Assembly: GCA_002171655.1 (NCBI GenBank)
Contig: NHEC01000063.1
Location: 1-58,387, forward strand
Length of the DNA: 58,387 nucleotides
Direction of reading: 5' to 3'
Source: Planctomycetes bacterium TMED75
GTDB taxonomy: Bacteria; Planctomycetota; Phycisphaerae; Phycisphaerales; SM1A02
Under the pieces are notes generated by a model, which was not told the origin of the DNA, ran no database searches, and saw only the letters and a program-made list of their open reading frames with translations. The position numbers were made by a program, and so were the translations under genes. This document shows, piece after piece, positions 24,433 to 33,358 of this stretch (its first letter is position 1; each line of letters begins with the position of its first letter).

Positions 24433-25908
24433 ATGAAGGACCTTGGGACACGTATTCGCTTGAACCTGCTTCGCTCACCCCTGAGGCGAGTCGTCGTCGA
24501 CGACCAGCGCACTTGGCGGGGCGTCATCATGTGGCTGCTTTCCAAGCACATCGGCAAAGCCATACGGGAGACCACGGATGCGCAACGAATAGGAATCATG
24601 CTGCCAACCTCTGGTCTTTTTCCGGCGTCTCTCATCGCGGTCTGGGGAGAAGGGCGTACCGCGGTTCCGCTCAACTACCTGCTTTCAAGAGATGACCTCA
24701 AGTACGTCGCCCGTGACGCAGGCCTGGATGCGGTGATCACGGTCGACCAGATGATCGACTTCGTGGGCGGGCTGCCCGAAGGGCTCACTCCAATTCGCCT
24801 GGAGTCATTGAAGCTCGGGATTCCACCGATGAAGCGTGCACGGAATTGTGCTCAAGAGGACACCGCCGTCATCCTCTACACCTCAGGAACATCAGGAAAG
24901 CCTAAGGGAGTCATGCTTTCCCATGGAAACCTCACTGCCAACGTCGAGCAGGTCCGGACCTGGGCGAAGTTCAGTCGTAAGGACGTGCTCATCGGAGTGC
25001 TGCCTCAGTTTCACTCCTTCGGCATGACCGTCCTGACACTCATGCCGTTGTCAGTGGGATGTGGGGTGGTTTATTCCGCACGCTTCATACCCAAGAAGGT
25101 CCTCGAACTGATCCGTAAGCACCGCCCCACGGCGATGCTTGGGATTCCCGCGATGTACAACGCACTGAGAATGCAAAAGAAGCTCTGTGCGGACGATGTC
25201 GAGTCCCTCCGGTATTTAGTTTCAGGGGCGGAGCCACTCAGTGACGCGGTGTACGACTCGTTCAAGGAAAAAACCGGTCGCGAAATCTGTGAGGGCTATG
25301 GGCTCACAGAAACCGCCCCCGTGACGAACTGGTGCCTACCCTGGGAGAATCGACGGGGGACCGTTGGGCGATTCCTGCCGGGAATTGAATGCCGAATCGT
25401 CTCCGAGGAGGACGGCTCGATTCTTCCGTCCGGACAGGATGGGGAAGTGCGAATCAAGGGCCCCAACGTGATGCAGGGCTACTTCAATCTTGAAGAAGAG
25501 ACGCGCGCCGTCTTCGATGAAGACGGTTTTTTCCGTACCGGTGACATGGGCCAGCTTGACGCTGATGGGTTCCTCGCAATCACCGGTCGAATCAAGGAGA
25601 TGCTCATCATTGGTGGTGAGAACGTCTTTCCCCGAGAGATCGAGGAGGTTCTCAACGCTCATCCCTCAATCAAGGACTCTGCGGTCATCGGGCAATCGGA
25701 TCCCAGCCGTGGCGAAGTAGCGCTTGCTTTCGTGGAGTTGGCGGACGATGCCACATTTGATGCCACCGAACTGCGCAGTTTCTGTCGCGATCGACTCGCA
25801 CAATTCAAGGTTCCGCGTGAAGTCCGCTGCCTCGAAGCCCTTCCGCGTAATGCGACCGGCAAGATCGTCCGCCGTGAACTTTCACCTGATACACCCGGAA
25901 TCGAATGA
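24433..25908 (+). CDS. AMP-forming acyl-CoA synthetase (long-chain type)
   Basis: A 491-residue ANL-superfamily enzyme that activates a carboxylic acid with ATP and joins it to CoA. The P-loop-like YTSGTSGKPKGVMLSHGN, the aromatic/GYGLTET motif (CEGYGLTETAPV), the adenylate-binding GFFRTGDMGQLDADGF and the C-terminal catalytic lysine in NATGKIVRREL are all present. Size and motifs fit long-chain fatty acyl-CoA ligases; chain-length preference cannot be read. No membrane helix. The peroxiredoxin gene follows after 61 bases on the same strand and may be cotranscribed. Confidence 0.9.
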   Translation: MKDLGTRIRLNLLRSPLRRVVVDDQRTWRGVIMWLLSKHIGKAIRETTDAQRIGIMLPTSGLFPASLIAVWGEGRTAVPLNYLLSRDDLKYVARDAGLDAVITVDQMIDFVGGLPEGLTPIRLESLKLGIPPMKRARNCAQEDTAVILYTSGTSGKPKGVMLSHGNLTANVEQVRTWAKFSRKDVLIGVLPQFHSFGMTVLTLMPLSVGCGVVYSARFIPKKVLELIRKHRPTAMLGIPAMYNALRMQKKLCADDVESLRYLVSGAEPLSDAVYDSFKEKTGREICEGYGLTETAPVTNWCLPWENRRGTVGRFLPGIECRIVSEEDGSILPSGQDGEVRIKGPNVMQGYFNLEEETRAVFDEDGFFRTGDMGQLDADGFLAITGRIKEMLIIGGENVFPREIEEVLNAHPSIKDSAVIGQSDPSRGEVALAFVELADDATFDATELRSFCRDRLAQFKVPREVRCLEALPRNATGKIVRRELSPDTPGIE

Positions 25909-25969
25909 ACACCGGTCGGATTATCCGATCTCCCCATTACCTACCAGCTTTCAAGGAATCTCTCGACTC

Positions 25970-26437
25970 ATGAGTCTTCAAGTCACTGACACAGCCCCCG
26001 CGTTCACCCTCCCCGAAGCACCCGGTCAGATGATCGACGTTGGTGCCGCTTTTGATGACGGCCCAGTGGTGTTGCTGTTTTTTCCGTTCGCTTTCAGTTC
26101 GGTCTGCACGACCGAATTCTGCACGATTGCAAAGGATTGGTCTGAGTGGTCCGGCCTTGGTGCAAAGGTGTTCGGCATTTCCGTGGACTCCGCCTTCGTG
26201 GTCCAGAAATTCAGGGAGATCGAACAGCTGCCGTTTTCAATCCTCTCCGATTTCAACAAGGACGTCTGCCGAGAATATGGAGTGCTGCACGACGATGAAT
26301 TCGGTCAGAAGGGCGTCTCGAAGCGTGCTGCCTTCGTGGTTGATCGGTCAGGAAAACTCACCTACGTCTGGGTCAGTGAAGATGGTGGAGTGCAAGTTGA
26401 CTTTGCCGGCATCAAGGCCGCGGTTCACGAGGCCTGA
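25970..26437 (+). CDS. Peroxiredoxin (AhpE/BCP-like)
   Basis: A 155-residue thiol peroxidase. The peroxidatic motif P39-x-x-x-S43-x-x-C46 (FFPFAFSSVCTTEFC) is intact, with C51 four residues on and another cysteine in KDVCREYGV; R in the late conserved position (SKRAAFVVDRSGK) completes the site. Start ATG 25970 gives the family's usual N-terminus (VTDTAPAFTLPE); a longer frame from 25724 overlaps the synthetase and is not credible. AAGGAA lies rather far upstream. It reduces peroxides using an unidentified thiol donor. Cytosolic. SGNH gene follows 36 bases later. Confidence 0.92.
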   Translation: MSLQVTDTAPAFTLPEAPGQMIDVGAAFDDGPVVLLFFPFAFSSVCTTEFCTIAKDWSEWSGLGAKVFGISVDSAFVVQKFREIEQLPFSILSDFNKDVCREYGVLHDDEFGQKGVSKRAAFVVDRSGKLTYVWVSEDGGVQVDFAGIKAAVHEA

Positions 26438-26473
26438 TCAAAGAGTGTCTGAGCTGAAACGGAGTCAAGCCCG

Positions 26474-27295
26474 ATGAGTGTCATGCCGCCACGTACCGGT
26501 CCTGATCTTGGTGAGAATTCTTCCCCTGCCCCAGTGCGCCGGCCGGTCCTGCTCGGTGCGGCTTTCCTAGCGTTGGTCTGCGGCTTTGTCGGTATCTTCG
26601 TCGGCCTTTCGATTGGGGGCCTTCGTGAAGTGCGCAACACCGCTCAGATCAGAGCCGACCCGGTCGCGGCAGAGATCATCATTCCCTCGCTGGAATCCTC
26701 GGATTCGCGACTTGTGCTTCTGGGCGATTCAAGAATTGCACAATGGGCGCCCCTTCCGGAATCTGAAACCTGTTCCACGGTCTCCATTGGCGTCGGTGGC
26801 CTCACCGCACCACAGCTTGCAGGCTGTCTTGGTCTCTACGGCGGAGACCTTTCGGGGCGTACTGTTCTGGTTCAGATCGGAATCAATGACCTCAAGACGA
26901 TCGGGTATTCCGACCGATCCCAGGATGAAATCGTTGAGGCGACACGAGAAGCGATTCAAGTGATTCGTGATCGATTGGTCGCTGCGGGCGCGGACGTCAG
27001 GATCATGACCATTCTGCCTCCAGGTTCGGTGCGCCTCGCTCGGCGGGTGATTTGGACACCTCGAATCAATCAGGCAGTCGCGGGGATGAATGCCGCACTG
27101 CGTCAAGGCGAGATCGTTCCCGCCAATGAAGTGCTTGATCTGGGAGGGGTGCTTGGTACCGAGGAGCAGGTGGACCCCGCCTACTCGAAGGATGCCTTGC
27201 ATCTGAATCCCGAGGGATACGAGGCGCTTTCGAAGACCCTGCGCACTTCACTTCCGGATGTCTTCGGCGAGCAGAGTGAGTTACCGGCGGACTGA
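26474..27295 (+). CDS. Membrane-anchored SGNH/GDSL-type hydrolase
   Basis: A 273-residue protein with one N-terminal membrane helix (VLLGAAFLALVCGFVGIFVG) and an SGNH hydrolase domain outside. LLGDSRIAQW (block I Ser), the Gly in block II, IGINDLK (block III Asn) and DALHLNPEGY (block V Asp/His) are all visible, so the catalytic triad is complete. Such enzymes de-esterify acetylated sugars, lipids or peptides. The end runs towards a convergent gene of the same superfamily (27311-28321), 15 bases away. Substrate unknown. Confidence 0.85.
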   Translation: MSVMPPRTGPDLGENSSPAPVRRPVLLGAAFLALVCGFVGIFVGLSIGGLREVRNTAQIRADPVAAEIIIPSLESSDSRLVLLGDSRIAQWAPLPESETCSTVSIGVGGLTAPQLAGCLGLYGGDLSGRTVLVQIGINDLKTIGYSDRSQDEIVEATREAIQVIRDRLVAAGADVRIMTILPPGSVRLARRVIWTPRINQAVAGMNAALRQGEIVPANEVLDLGGVLGTEEQVDPAYSKDALHLNPEGYEALSKTLRTSLPDVFGEQSELPAD

Positions 27296-27310
27296 TCTTG
27301 TGAAGCATGT

Positions 27311-28321
27311 TCAGGGGACTGTCGGGGAAGTGGTGCTCGCTGCTTCATCGCCTCCATTGGACTCCAGTGACCAGGCCTGCACGGCATCTACGATCTCCTC
27401 AGCCAGCAGCTCCTGGCCGCGTTGGTTGAGGTGGATGTCGCCGAAGTAGATCTGATCCCCCTTGTCACGTTCGTGTTGGTAGCGAGGAGCCAGTCTGTAG
27501 AGAGGGATCGATCGCTCCCGGGCCAGCGCTTCGATTGCCTGGGCCCTGGGATTCGATTCCGCGCTGAGTTCGCTTCCACGCGGATGAAGGAAAATCTTGA
27601 AGTCCGCACCCGAAGCGGCGATGAGTTCATCGATTGCTTCCATCTCGGGTCTGGTCGTGAATTCGAACTCCTCTGTTTGGCTGGGGCCGATCTTGCCCGA
27701 GCCAGGGCTCATCGATTTTATTTTTTCCACCAGGTAAGGCATTGCATAGCGGCCGACAAGTTCCTGAATGGCCAGCAAGGGCTTGCTGTCAGTCATCGCC
27801 TGGGTAACGCCGAGCTGAACGTCATACTTTGGCGCATCATCGACCTCTCCGGTATGGGAGACCAGGATCACCAGGTCTGCGTCGAATGTCCCAAATCGCC
27901 TGAGGTATTCCAACTGATTCGCAGGACCCCAGCTTCCCGCGGAAATATTACCGATGACTACCGGCTGACCGAGTTTGTCTTCAAGTATTGTGCGGGCGAC
28001 TTCCGTGGCCAACTCCGACTGGTCGAGCGCGCTGCCGCCGTTGACGACGCTGTCGCCGATGACCATGACCCGTACTTCCTCGGGATCGGTCTTTGTCTCC
28101 GAAAAATCATCCGATCGCATTGAAAAAGCGTTGTAATCCACTCTGTTGCCGAAGCGCTGGTACTCCCCAGGCTCGGCAAAGTATTCAATCTTCGGATCAA
28201 GCTGCCAGAGAGGTGGATCGCCCAGGCCGATACCGAAGCGCACCAGGAGTTCTGCCGAGATCAGGGCGACCAAGCCACAGCCAATCAACCAAAAGATGAT
28301 GAGCTGTCGTCTTGACTTCAT
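27311..28321 (-). CDS. Membrane-anchored SGNH-like protein (AlgX/acetyltransferase-like)
   Basis: A 336-residue protein with an N-terminal membrane helix (LIIFWLIGCGLVALISAELL). Block I is VIGDSVVNGG; a second block GNISAGSWGPAN, SHTGEVDD in the block III area, and DIHLNQRGQEL with the catalytic Asp-His complete an SGNH-type site. The N-terminal spacer before GDS and the DIHLN ending resemble SGNH domains linked to exopolysaccharide acetylation or export. No glycan genes are adjacent, so the role is open. Possible partner or counterpart of the convergent SGNH gene. Confidence 0.78.
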   Translation of the reverse strand: MKSRRQLIIFWLIGCGLVALISAELLVRFGIGLGDPPLWQLDPKIEYFAEPGEYQRFGNRVDYNAFSMRSDDFSETKTDPEEVRVMVIGDSVVNGGSALDQSELATEVARTILEDKLGQPVVIGNISAGSWGPANQLEYLRRFGTFDADLVILVSHTGEVDDAPKYDVQLGVTQAMTDSKPLLAIQELVGRYAMPYLVEKIKSMSPGSGKIGPSQTEEFEFTTRPEMEAIDELIAASGADFKIFLHPRGSELSAESNPRAQAIEALARERSIPLYRLAPRYQHERDKGDQIYFGDIHLNQRGQELLAEEIVDAVQAWSLESNGGDEAASTTSPTVP

Positions 28322-29139
28322 GAGTGCTGGGGGGTCCGATTGAGCGATTAAGACATGTATCAGTGTAGTGTTTCGGTGACCAAAAGATGCAACGGCGTTT
28401 CAACCAGGAATCCGTTTGTTTTTTCGGTCTCGAACGATCCGAATACAGCTGAATCTCTGATGATGTCTCCTCGATCGAGTGCGGTGGACTTGTTGCACGT
28501 ACTCTATCATTCCAAAGCGACAGCCTCCCTCCCCCAAGTGCTCAGGCACACTGCTGGAGGATGGGTTCGGTTGATTGCTCAGCTCGGTTCGATGAGCCAG
28601 TACCGGCCGCGTGCGGGTGTGGATCACATCCGACACGGTTCGATTCCCGAATGAGAGGCTTCCTGGACTCAAAGCTCAGAGATGTGAACGGAGTCGCCTT
28701 GCAGCAGCGGTTGGTGGAGTTTGACTTCGAACAGATTTGCTGGCAGGTTCCTGATTGGCACATGGTTGCTTTTTTTCCGTTGGGCGTGCTGATTTCGGTG
28801 ATGAGCCCTTGATCGTCCCTTCATCCCAGCAAGTGAATGCCTGTTGCGAGAAGCGTTGAAAATGTGCGATTTGTTCTCGCCAGGCTCGATGAAACTCAAT
28901 TCAAACGACTGTATTATGAAGTCAGTGTCAGTGGTCGGCCTTCTTGGTGGAATCGCCATTTCTTGATCGGAGTTTGCATTGGATTTCAACGAAACCGCCC
29001 CTGTCGATGTTGGAGGCGCTAAAGTGCTGAGAATGAATCTCAACGAATTGCTTCGCTTGGAAGTAGTTCTCTTGAGTCCTTCACTGTTGTTGAAGGCGAA
29101 CAGCGGAAATGAACCCTTGGACCTCATCGGAGCGCTTGC
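28322..29139. other. Gene-poor stretch with no recognised feature
   Basis: About 818 bases between the SGNH gene and flavodoxin. The longest frames (83-172 codons) have low-complexity, arginine/serine-rich products, lack good ribosome sites, and contradict one another on opposite strands. No tRNA, repeat or mobile-element end was seen. Base composition looks lower in GC than the flanks. It could hold decayed coding sequence, an RNA gene or a long regulatory region; nothing in the sequence decides this. Confidence 0.4.
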
Positions 29140-29679
29140 GTGAAATCGGCATTGATTTATGGATCCTGTACTGGAAGAACCTGGCACGTCGCAGAGCTCA
29201 TCGTCGAGGCACTGAAGCCTGAGATCGAGGTCGAGCTCATAGACGTCAACAAGATCGGAGCATCCGATCTGAACAACTGGGATTTCATTATTTCCGCCAT
29301 TCCCACCTGGGACGTGGGGGAGCTCGAGTACGGATGGAGCGACGTCTACGATGACTTAGACGGCGTCGAGCTTCGTTCTTCGATCGCGATGATCGGAGTC
29401 GGAGATCAATGCTCCTATGCTGACACCTACCAGGACGCCATGGGTATTCTCTACAAGAAGTTCCTTGAATGCGGCGCGACCGGCGGTATTGGATTCACTT
29501 CCACAGATTCCCATGAATTCGATGCTTCGCTTGGAGTCATTGATGGTCTGTTCTGCGGCCTTGCCATCGATGAAGACACCCAGGACGATCTCACGGAGCC
29601 TCGTATTGCGGAATGGGCAGGGCAAATTAAGAAAGAATGGCCCTCCATCGTTCAGCGTCACGAACAGGCTGTCGGCTGA
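29140..29679 (+). CDS. Long-chain flavodoxin
   Basis: A 179-residue flavodoxin, a soluble FMN electron carrier that replaces ferredoxin, often under iron limitation. The phosphate loop YGSCTGRTW at residues 7-15 begins directly after the first strand, and SAIPTWDVGELEYGW plus GVGDQCSYADTYQDAMG hold the two isoalloxazine-flanking loops; the insertion in the last strand marks the long-chain type. Start is GTG 29140 with GGAG 7 bases upstream. MarC follows 65 bases later on the same strand. Iron regulation is plausible from family knowledge but no Fur box was identified. Confidence 0.92.
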   Translation: MKSALIYGSCTGRTWHVAELIVEALKPEIEVELIDVNKIGASDLNNWDFIISAIPTWDVGELEYGWSDVYDDLDGVELRSSIAMIGVGDQCSYADTYQDAMGILYKKFLECGATGGIGFTSTDSHEFDASLGVIDGLFCGLAIDEDTQDDLTEPRIAEWAGQIKKEWPSIVQRHEQAVG

Positions 29680-29744
29680 ACAGTTACGCTGTTCCAACGA
29701 GATTGAAACTGCTGGCCTGAAAGACCAGTGGGGGAAGCTGCTCT

Positions 29745-30440
29745 GTGGAACTAGGCTCACTGTTCATTTCAGCGTTTATTTCTCTTTTGGTGATCACAGA
29801 TCCATTCGGAATGGTTGCAGTCTTTCTTGCGATCACTGATGGAGATGACCCCCGCTGGCGCAATCGGCAGTCTCTGAAGTGTGGAATCTATGTGACGATT
29901 CTGCTGCTGGTCTTCTTCCTCGCCGGCACCTACATACTCCAGTTCTTTGGTTTTACCATTCACGCAGTCAACATCACCGGCGGTCTCATCATTGGCGTGA
30001 TCGGTTGGCAGCTTCTCTTTCCCAAGGATCAGCGAAAGGTCACCAAAGCCGAGCATGTCGAGGCGCAGGAAAAAAAAGATGTCTCATTTGTCCCTCTGAC
30101 CATGCCGATTGTGGCCGGGCCTGGCGCAATTTCCGTAGTGGTGACCGCTGCGGTGAAAATCACTCAATCTGAAGACAGTCTTATCGAGTGGCTGGTTGTT
30201 GGGTCAGTCATTCCGATCATTGGGCTTCTGACCTGGCTTTGCTTTCGCTTCGCTCCCGCGCTGCTTCGCTTTCTTGGCAAGGCGGGGCTCAATGCCATGT
30301 CACGAATCATGGGATTCATTGTTCTCTGCATTGCAGCAGAAATGATGATCCAGGGCCTTGTGGGAGTTGCGTACCAGCACTTCATAGACACACCTCAGAA
30401 GACCTCTCTTCTCCTGTACGGTCTTGATTACCTCGTCTGA
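29745..30440 (+). CDS. MarC-family integral membrane protein
   Basis: A 231-residue protein with six predicted membrane helices and the family's marks: an opening FISAFISLLVITDPFGMVAVFLAIT, a central PLTMPIVAGPGAISVVV, and a second-half repeat ending in SRIMGFIVLCIAAEMMIQGL. MarC proteins were once linked to multiple antibiotic resistance, but this was not upheld; their transported substrate is unknown. GTG start at 29745 is supported by GGGGAA about 8 bases upstream. It may share a transcript with flavodoxin. Confidence 0.9.
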   Translation: MELGSLFISAFISLLVITDPFGMVAVFLAITDGDDPRWRNRQSLKCGIYVTILLLVFFLAGTYILQFFGFTIHAVNITGGLIIGVIGWQLLFPKDQRKVTKAEHVEAQEKKDVSFVPLTMPIVAGPGAISVVVTAAVKITQSEDSLIEWLVVGSVIPIIGLLTWLCFRFAPALLRFLGKAGLNAMSRIMGFIVLCIAAEMMIQGLVGVAYQHFIDTPQKTSLLLYGLDYLV

Positions 30441-30630
30441 GGAGTACCGGTCTCCAGGAACAGGCTGGCCATTCAGTTCTATCGCACTCGTTGCCTCATT
30501 CAGTCTGCCAGCTTTGACCCGGATTTGATCCAAGGCAGGATGTCCTCTGCAACGACTCGCCATGAGGGCGAGCGAACTGCCATCAAACTTCTGATTTCGA
30601 GCCCTTCAAAGACGACTGTACGGATCAGCT

Positions 30631-31668
30631 TCAGCCCGTCCAGGCGGCCAGGAGTTCAGTGAGGTCCAGGCCATTGGTTGCTCCGTCCCCATTGATGTCG
30701 CCTTGTGCATTACTGGGTCCCCACACTCCAAGTAGGAATGCAAGATCGAGTGCGTTCACTTTTCCGTCCTGGTTGAAGTCCGCTGCCGGTGGAGGATCCT
30801 CCGTGACAATTGCATCGAAGAAGTCCCACACCTGGATCGTCGCATTGATGTCCATATTGCCAGACTGTCCTGGCCAGTCGTGCCCTCCGCCGATCACAAG
30901 GTAATACCAGAGGCTCGGAGGATTTGGTCCCAGGTACTTGTCCAGTCGAACGGTGCTGCCATCCGACGGGTCAATGTCGGACAGCACCTGACTGTTGACG
31001 AACGGCGTCTGGAGCAGGTCCGCCCAGAACGACATCGTTTCAGGGATTGATCTGTACGCGCCCCATCCTCCACTGTTGTTCATGTCTCCGTTGTAAAGGG
31101 TTACGGAGTCGGCGGTGCCGTTCATCGAGATGATCGGTCGAATCACATCGGGATTGCAATTGGTGAAGAGGGAGTCCAGCATCATTCCAATGACTGGGCC
31201 GAATCCCTTGAATGTCTCCGATTCTCGGCAGGCCAGCTGAAAGCACATTTCGGCACCATTTGAAAAGCCGGTCACAAAGGTGCGATCCGGATCCAATCCA
31301 TGTACTTCTTGGAGGTGGAGAGCGAGCGCGGTGAGAAATCCATCATCATCGATGTCGAATTGTCCATGAAAGGCGTAGTCGACATCCCAGAACCGGTTGT
31401 TCCACTGGTCACGCGTGCCATTTGGGCATGCAACGGCAAAGCCTCGCTCATCCGCAAGTTCGGTCCAACCGAAATTGCTGATCATGTCGTTGTTGGATCC
31501 GCTGTATCCATGAAGAGCCAGTACCAGGGGCGCTGATTCGGGCAGGTTCTCCGGCAGATGGAGTCGGTATTCCCTTTGGAGGCCGTCGTGCATGAAATCG
31601 ATGTTCTGTGCATTGACCGCACCAGGCACCAGTCCGAGCAAGATCGAAATTAGGATGGTTTGTCTCAT
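30631..31668 (-). CDS. Secreted PHB-depolymerase/feruloyl-esterase-like enzyme with dockerin
   Basis: A 345-residue exported alpha/beta hydrolase of the LpqC/esterase-PHB-depolymerase group. Signal peptide ends at about residue 20. The oxyanion region ALHGYSGSNND, nucleophile S136 (GFSNGAEM), the DIDP acid region and the GGGHDWPG histidine make a complete triad. Residues 297-343 are a dockerin-like pair (DFNQDGKVNALDLAFLLG; DINGDGATNGLDLTELLA). It probably cleaves ester bonds in polysaccharides or polyhydroxyalkanoates outside the cell. The divergent transporter begins 113 bases away. Substrate uncertain between polyesters and acylated glycans. Confidence 0.88.
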   Translation of the reverse strand: MRQTILISILLGLVPGAVNAQNIDFMHDGLQREYRLHLPENLPESAPLVLALHGYSGSNNDMISNFGWTELADERGFAVACPNGTRDQWNNRFWDVDYAFHGQFDIDDDGFLTALALHLQEVHGLDPDRTFVTGFSNGAEMCFQLACRESETFKGFGPVIGMMLDSLFTNCNPDVIRPIISMNGTADSVTLYNGDMNNSGGWGAYRSIPETMSFWADLLQTPFVNSQVLSDIDPSDGSTVRLDKYLGPNPPSLWYYLVIGGGHDWPGQSGNMDINATIQVWDFFDAIVTEDPPPAADFNQDGKVNALDLAFLLGVWGPSNAQGDINGDGATNGLDLTELLAAWTG

Positions 31669-31781
31669 AAATTCAGTCTACGTCACTTGCAGGAAAGGCC
31701 CGATTGCGGGTTTGAAAAACCTGAAAAAATGCTAAAAGCAGGCCCGAGGTCTTTGGATAAACCCGAAGTACTCTTTCTTGT

Positions 31782-33077
31782 ATGAACACCGACGAACTCA
31801 CCAAGGCTGCGACAGATGAATCAGGAGTCATCCTGGTCTCGATTATCTTCATCATCTGCTACGTCGCACTTGCAATCGGTCGGATTCCCGGACTGCGGAT
31901 CGATCGTGCGGGGATCGCATTGGTGGGTGCGGCAGCGATGCTGGCCACTGGTTCGATGGAATTTCACGATGCGATGACTCAGACCGATTGGTCCACGGTC
32001 ATCACATTGATGGCCTTGATGGTTATCGTCGCCCAATTGACGCAAAGCGGTCTGACCATCAAGGTCGCCACGAAGATCATCCCCAAACGACTTGGGCCAA
32101 GGCTCACCCTGCTCTTGGCGATGGCTTCGTGTGCAGTGGCCAGCGCACTCATCACGAATGACGTCGCGATTCTCGCCTTCACCCCGGTATTGCTGCAAAG
32201 GCTCGATGCACGGGGGTTTCATCCAATACCATTTCTCTTGGGATGCACCTTCGCCGCAAACATAGGTTCTGCTTCGACGATCATCGGCAATCCGCAGAAC
32301 ATGATTTTGGCCGGCGCGTTCGACGTCTCATTTACCCGGCACCTTGCCTGGTCGATCGTGCCGGTACTGGCGGCCTTCTTCGTCGCATGGGGGACCATCG
32401 TCCTCTTCGGCGAGAAGCTTCAAAATCCGATCCATCTTCCCAAGGAAGGGCGACAGGCCTTTGAAGAGTCGACCTACCGGACCCGTTCCGCTCCATCTCA
32501 GTTTCACCCGATTGCAGCGTCCCTGGGTGTGGCTGGACTGTTGGCGGTGATCGTCTTGTTTGTGATGCCGATATCGCGCCCAGTGAGTGTGCTTTGCATC
32601 GCGGCGATCATTCTGCTCAATCGTGTGTATTCCACCGATGCCATTCTGGGAAGAGTGGACTGGAGTTTGCTGGCGCTGGTCGTCTCGCTGGGCGTAGTGG
32701 TCAACTGCTTCAACACCACGAGTATTCCGTCCGAAGTGGTTCAGCGGCTTGGTACGTATGGAGTTGATTTTAGTTCAGGCTGGCAGATGACCATTGCGGT
32801 CACGATCCTGGGGAATCTGGTCAACAATATTCCAGCGGTGCTCCTGCTGATCAAGGTCGTCCCTGCTCATACTCCGGATGCCGGGGTCATCCTGGGGGTT
32901 GCAAGCACATTTGCCGGTAATTTCATAGTCGTGGGGAGTCTCGCAAACATGATCATGGTTCGCGAAGCGGGAAAACACGGAATCATCATTAGTTTCTGGC
33001 GCCATGCTCGAATGGGAATACCTGTGACACTCCTCTCCCTGGGAATATTGCTGCTTTGGATAGCATTTGTTGGGTGA
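31782..33077 (+). CDS. SLC13/ArsB/CitM-type ion transporter
   Basis: A 431-residue membrane protein with about eleven hydrophobic helices and the inverted-repeat plan of the ion-transporter superfamily (ArsB, NhaD, CitMHS, DASS). ALITNDVAILAFTPVLL and GSASTIIGNPQNMI in the first half and NLVNNIPAVLLLI with ASTFAGNFIVVGSLANMIM in the second are the paired re-entrant loops (NP/N-rich) that bind the transported ion. Substrate could be arsenite, sodium, dicarboxylate or another anion; no ars gene adjoins. ATG 31782 has no Shine-Dalgarno. A tRNA follows 209 bases later. Confidence 0.85.
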   Translation: MNTDELTKAATDESGVILVSIIFIICYVALAIGRIPGLRIDRAGIALVGAAAMLATGSMEFHDAMTQTDWSTVITLMALMVIVAQLTQSGLTIKVATKIIPKRLGPRLTLLLAMASCAVASALITNDVAILAFTPVLLQRLDARGFHPIPFLLGCTFAANIGSASTIIGNPQNMILAGAFDVSFTRHLAWSIVPVLAAFFVAWGTIVLFGEKLQNPIHLPKEGRQAFEESTYRTRSAPSQFHPIAASLGVAGLLAVIVLFVMPISRPVSVLCIAAIILLNRVYSTDAILGRVDWSLLALVVSLGVVVNCFNTTSIPSEVVQRLGTYGVDFSSGWQMTIAVTILGNLVNNIPAVLLLIKVVPAHTPDAGVILGVASTFAGNFIVVGSLANMIMVREAGKHGIIISFWRHARMGIPVTLLSLGILLLWIAFVG

Positions 33078-33221
33078 TCCGGGAGGCAGCTGCGGGGGCT
33101 TCCCTGCGTGCATGACTGAATCGTCCCTTGGCGGTTCTTGGAGCGGCGACCTGCAGTTCCCCCTCACCAGCACTGCTCGCATAGTGTCTCCAGCAAATTC
33201 ATATTGGCGGATCGGACAAGC

Positions 33222-33250
33222 GAGACAAATGGTCCTCGACGCACTACTAT
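33222..33250 (+). promoter_or_regulatory. Candidate sigma-70-type promoter for tRNA-Gly
   Basis: GAGACA (4 of 6 matches to TTGACA) and TACTAT (4 of 6 to TATAAT) are separated by 17 bases and lie 36 bases before the tRNA 5' end. A small hairpin (CTGAGG/CCTCAG at 33262-33276) lies between them and could guide processing. Matches are partial, so this is a suggestion only. Confidence 0.35.
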
Positions 33251-33285
33251 GGAACTTCCTCCTGAGGTTTCCTCAGAGTGGCTTT

Positions 33286-33358
33286 GCGGGTGTAGCTCAG
33301 TTGGTAGAGCGTCAGCCTTCCAAGCTGAATGTCGAGGGTTCGAGCCCCTTCGCCCGCT
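33286..33358 (+). tRNA. trnG: tRNA-Gly (anticodon UCC)
   Basis: A 73-base cloverleaf: acceptor GCGGGTG/CGCCCGC (one G-T pair), D arm GCTC AGTTGGTA GAGC, anticodon arm TCAGC CTTCCAA GCTGA with anticodon TCC at 33319-33321, five-base variable loop, T arm with loop TTCGAGC, discriminator T. CCA is not encoded. It reads GGA and, by wobble, GGG glycine codons. A short GC hairpin at 33421-33435 may mark its transcript end. Confidence 0.97.

Noticed and set aside
28669-29187. Minus-strand frame of 172 codons in the gene-poor stretch
   Set aside because: It overlaps the flavodoxin start, has Ser/Arg-rich unconvincing sequence and no ribosome site.
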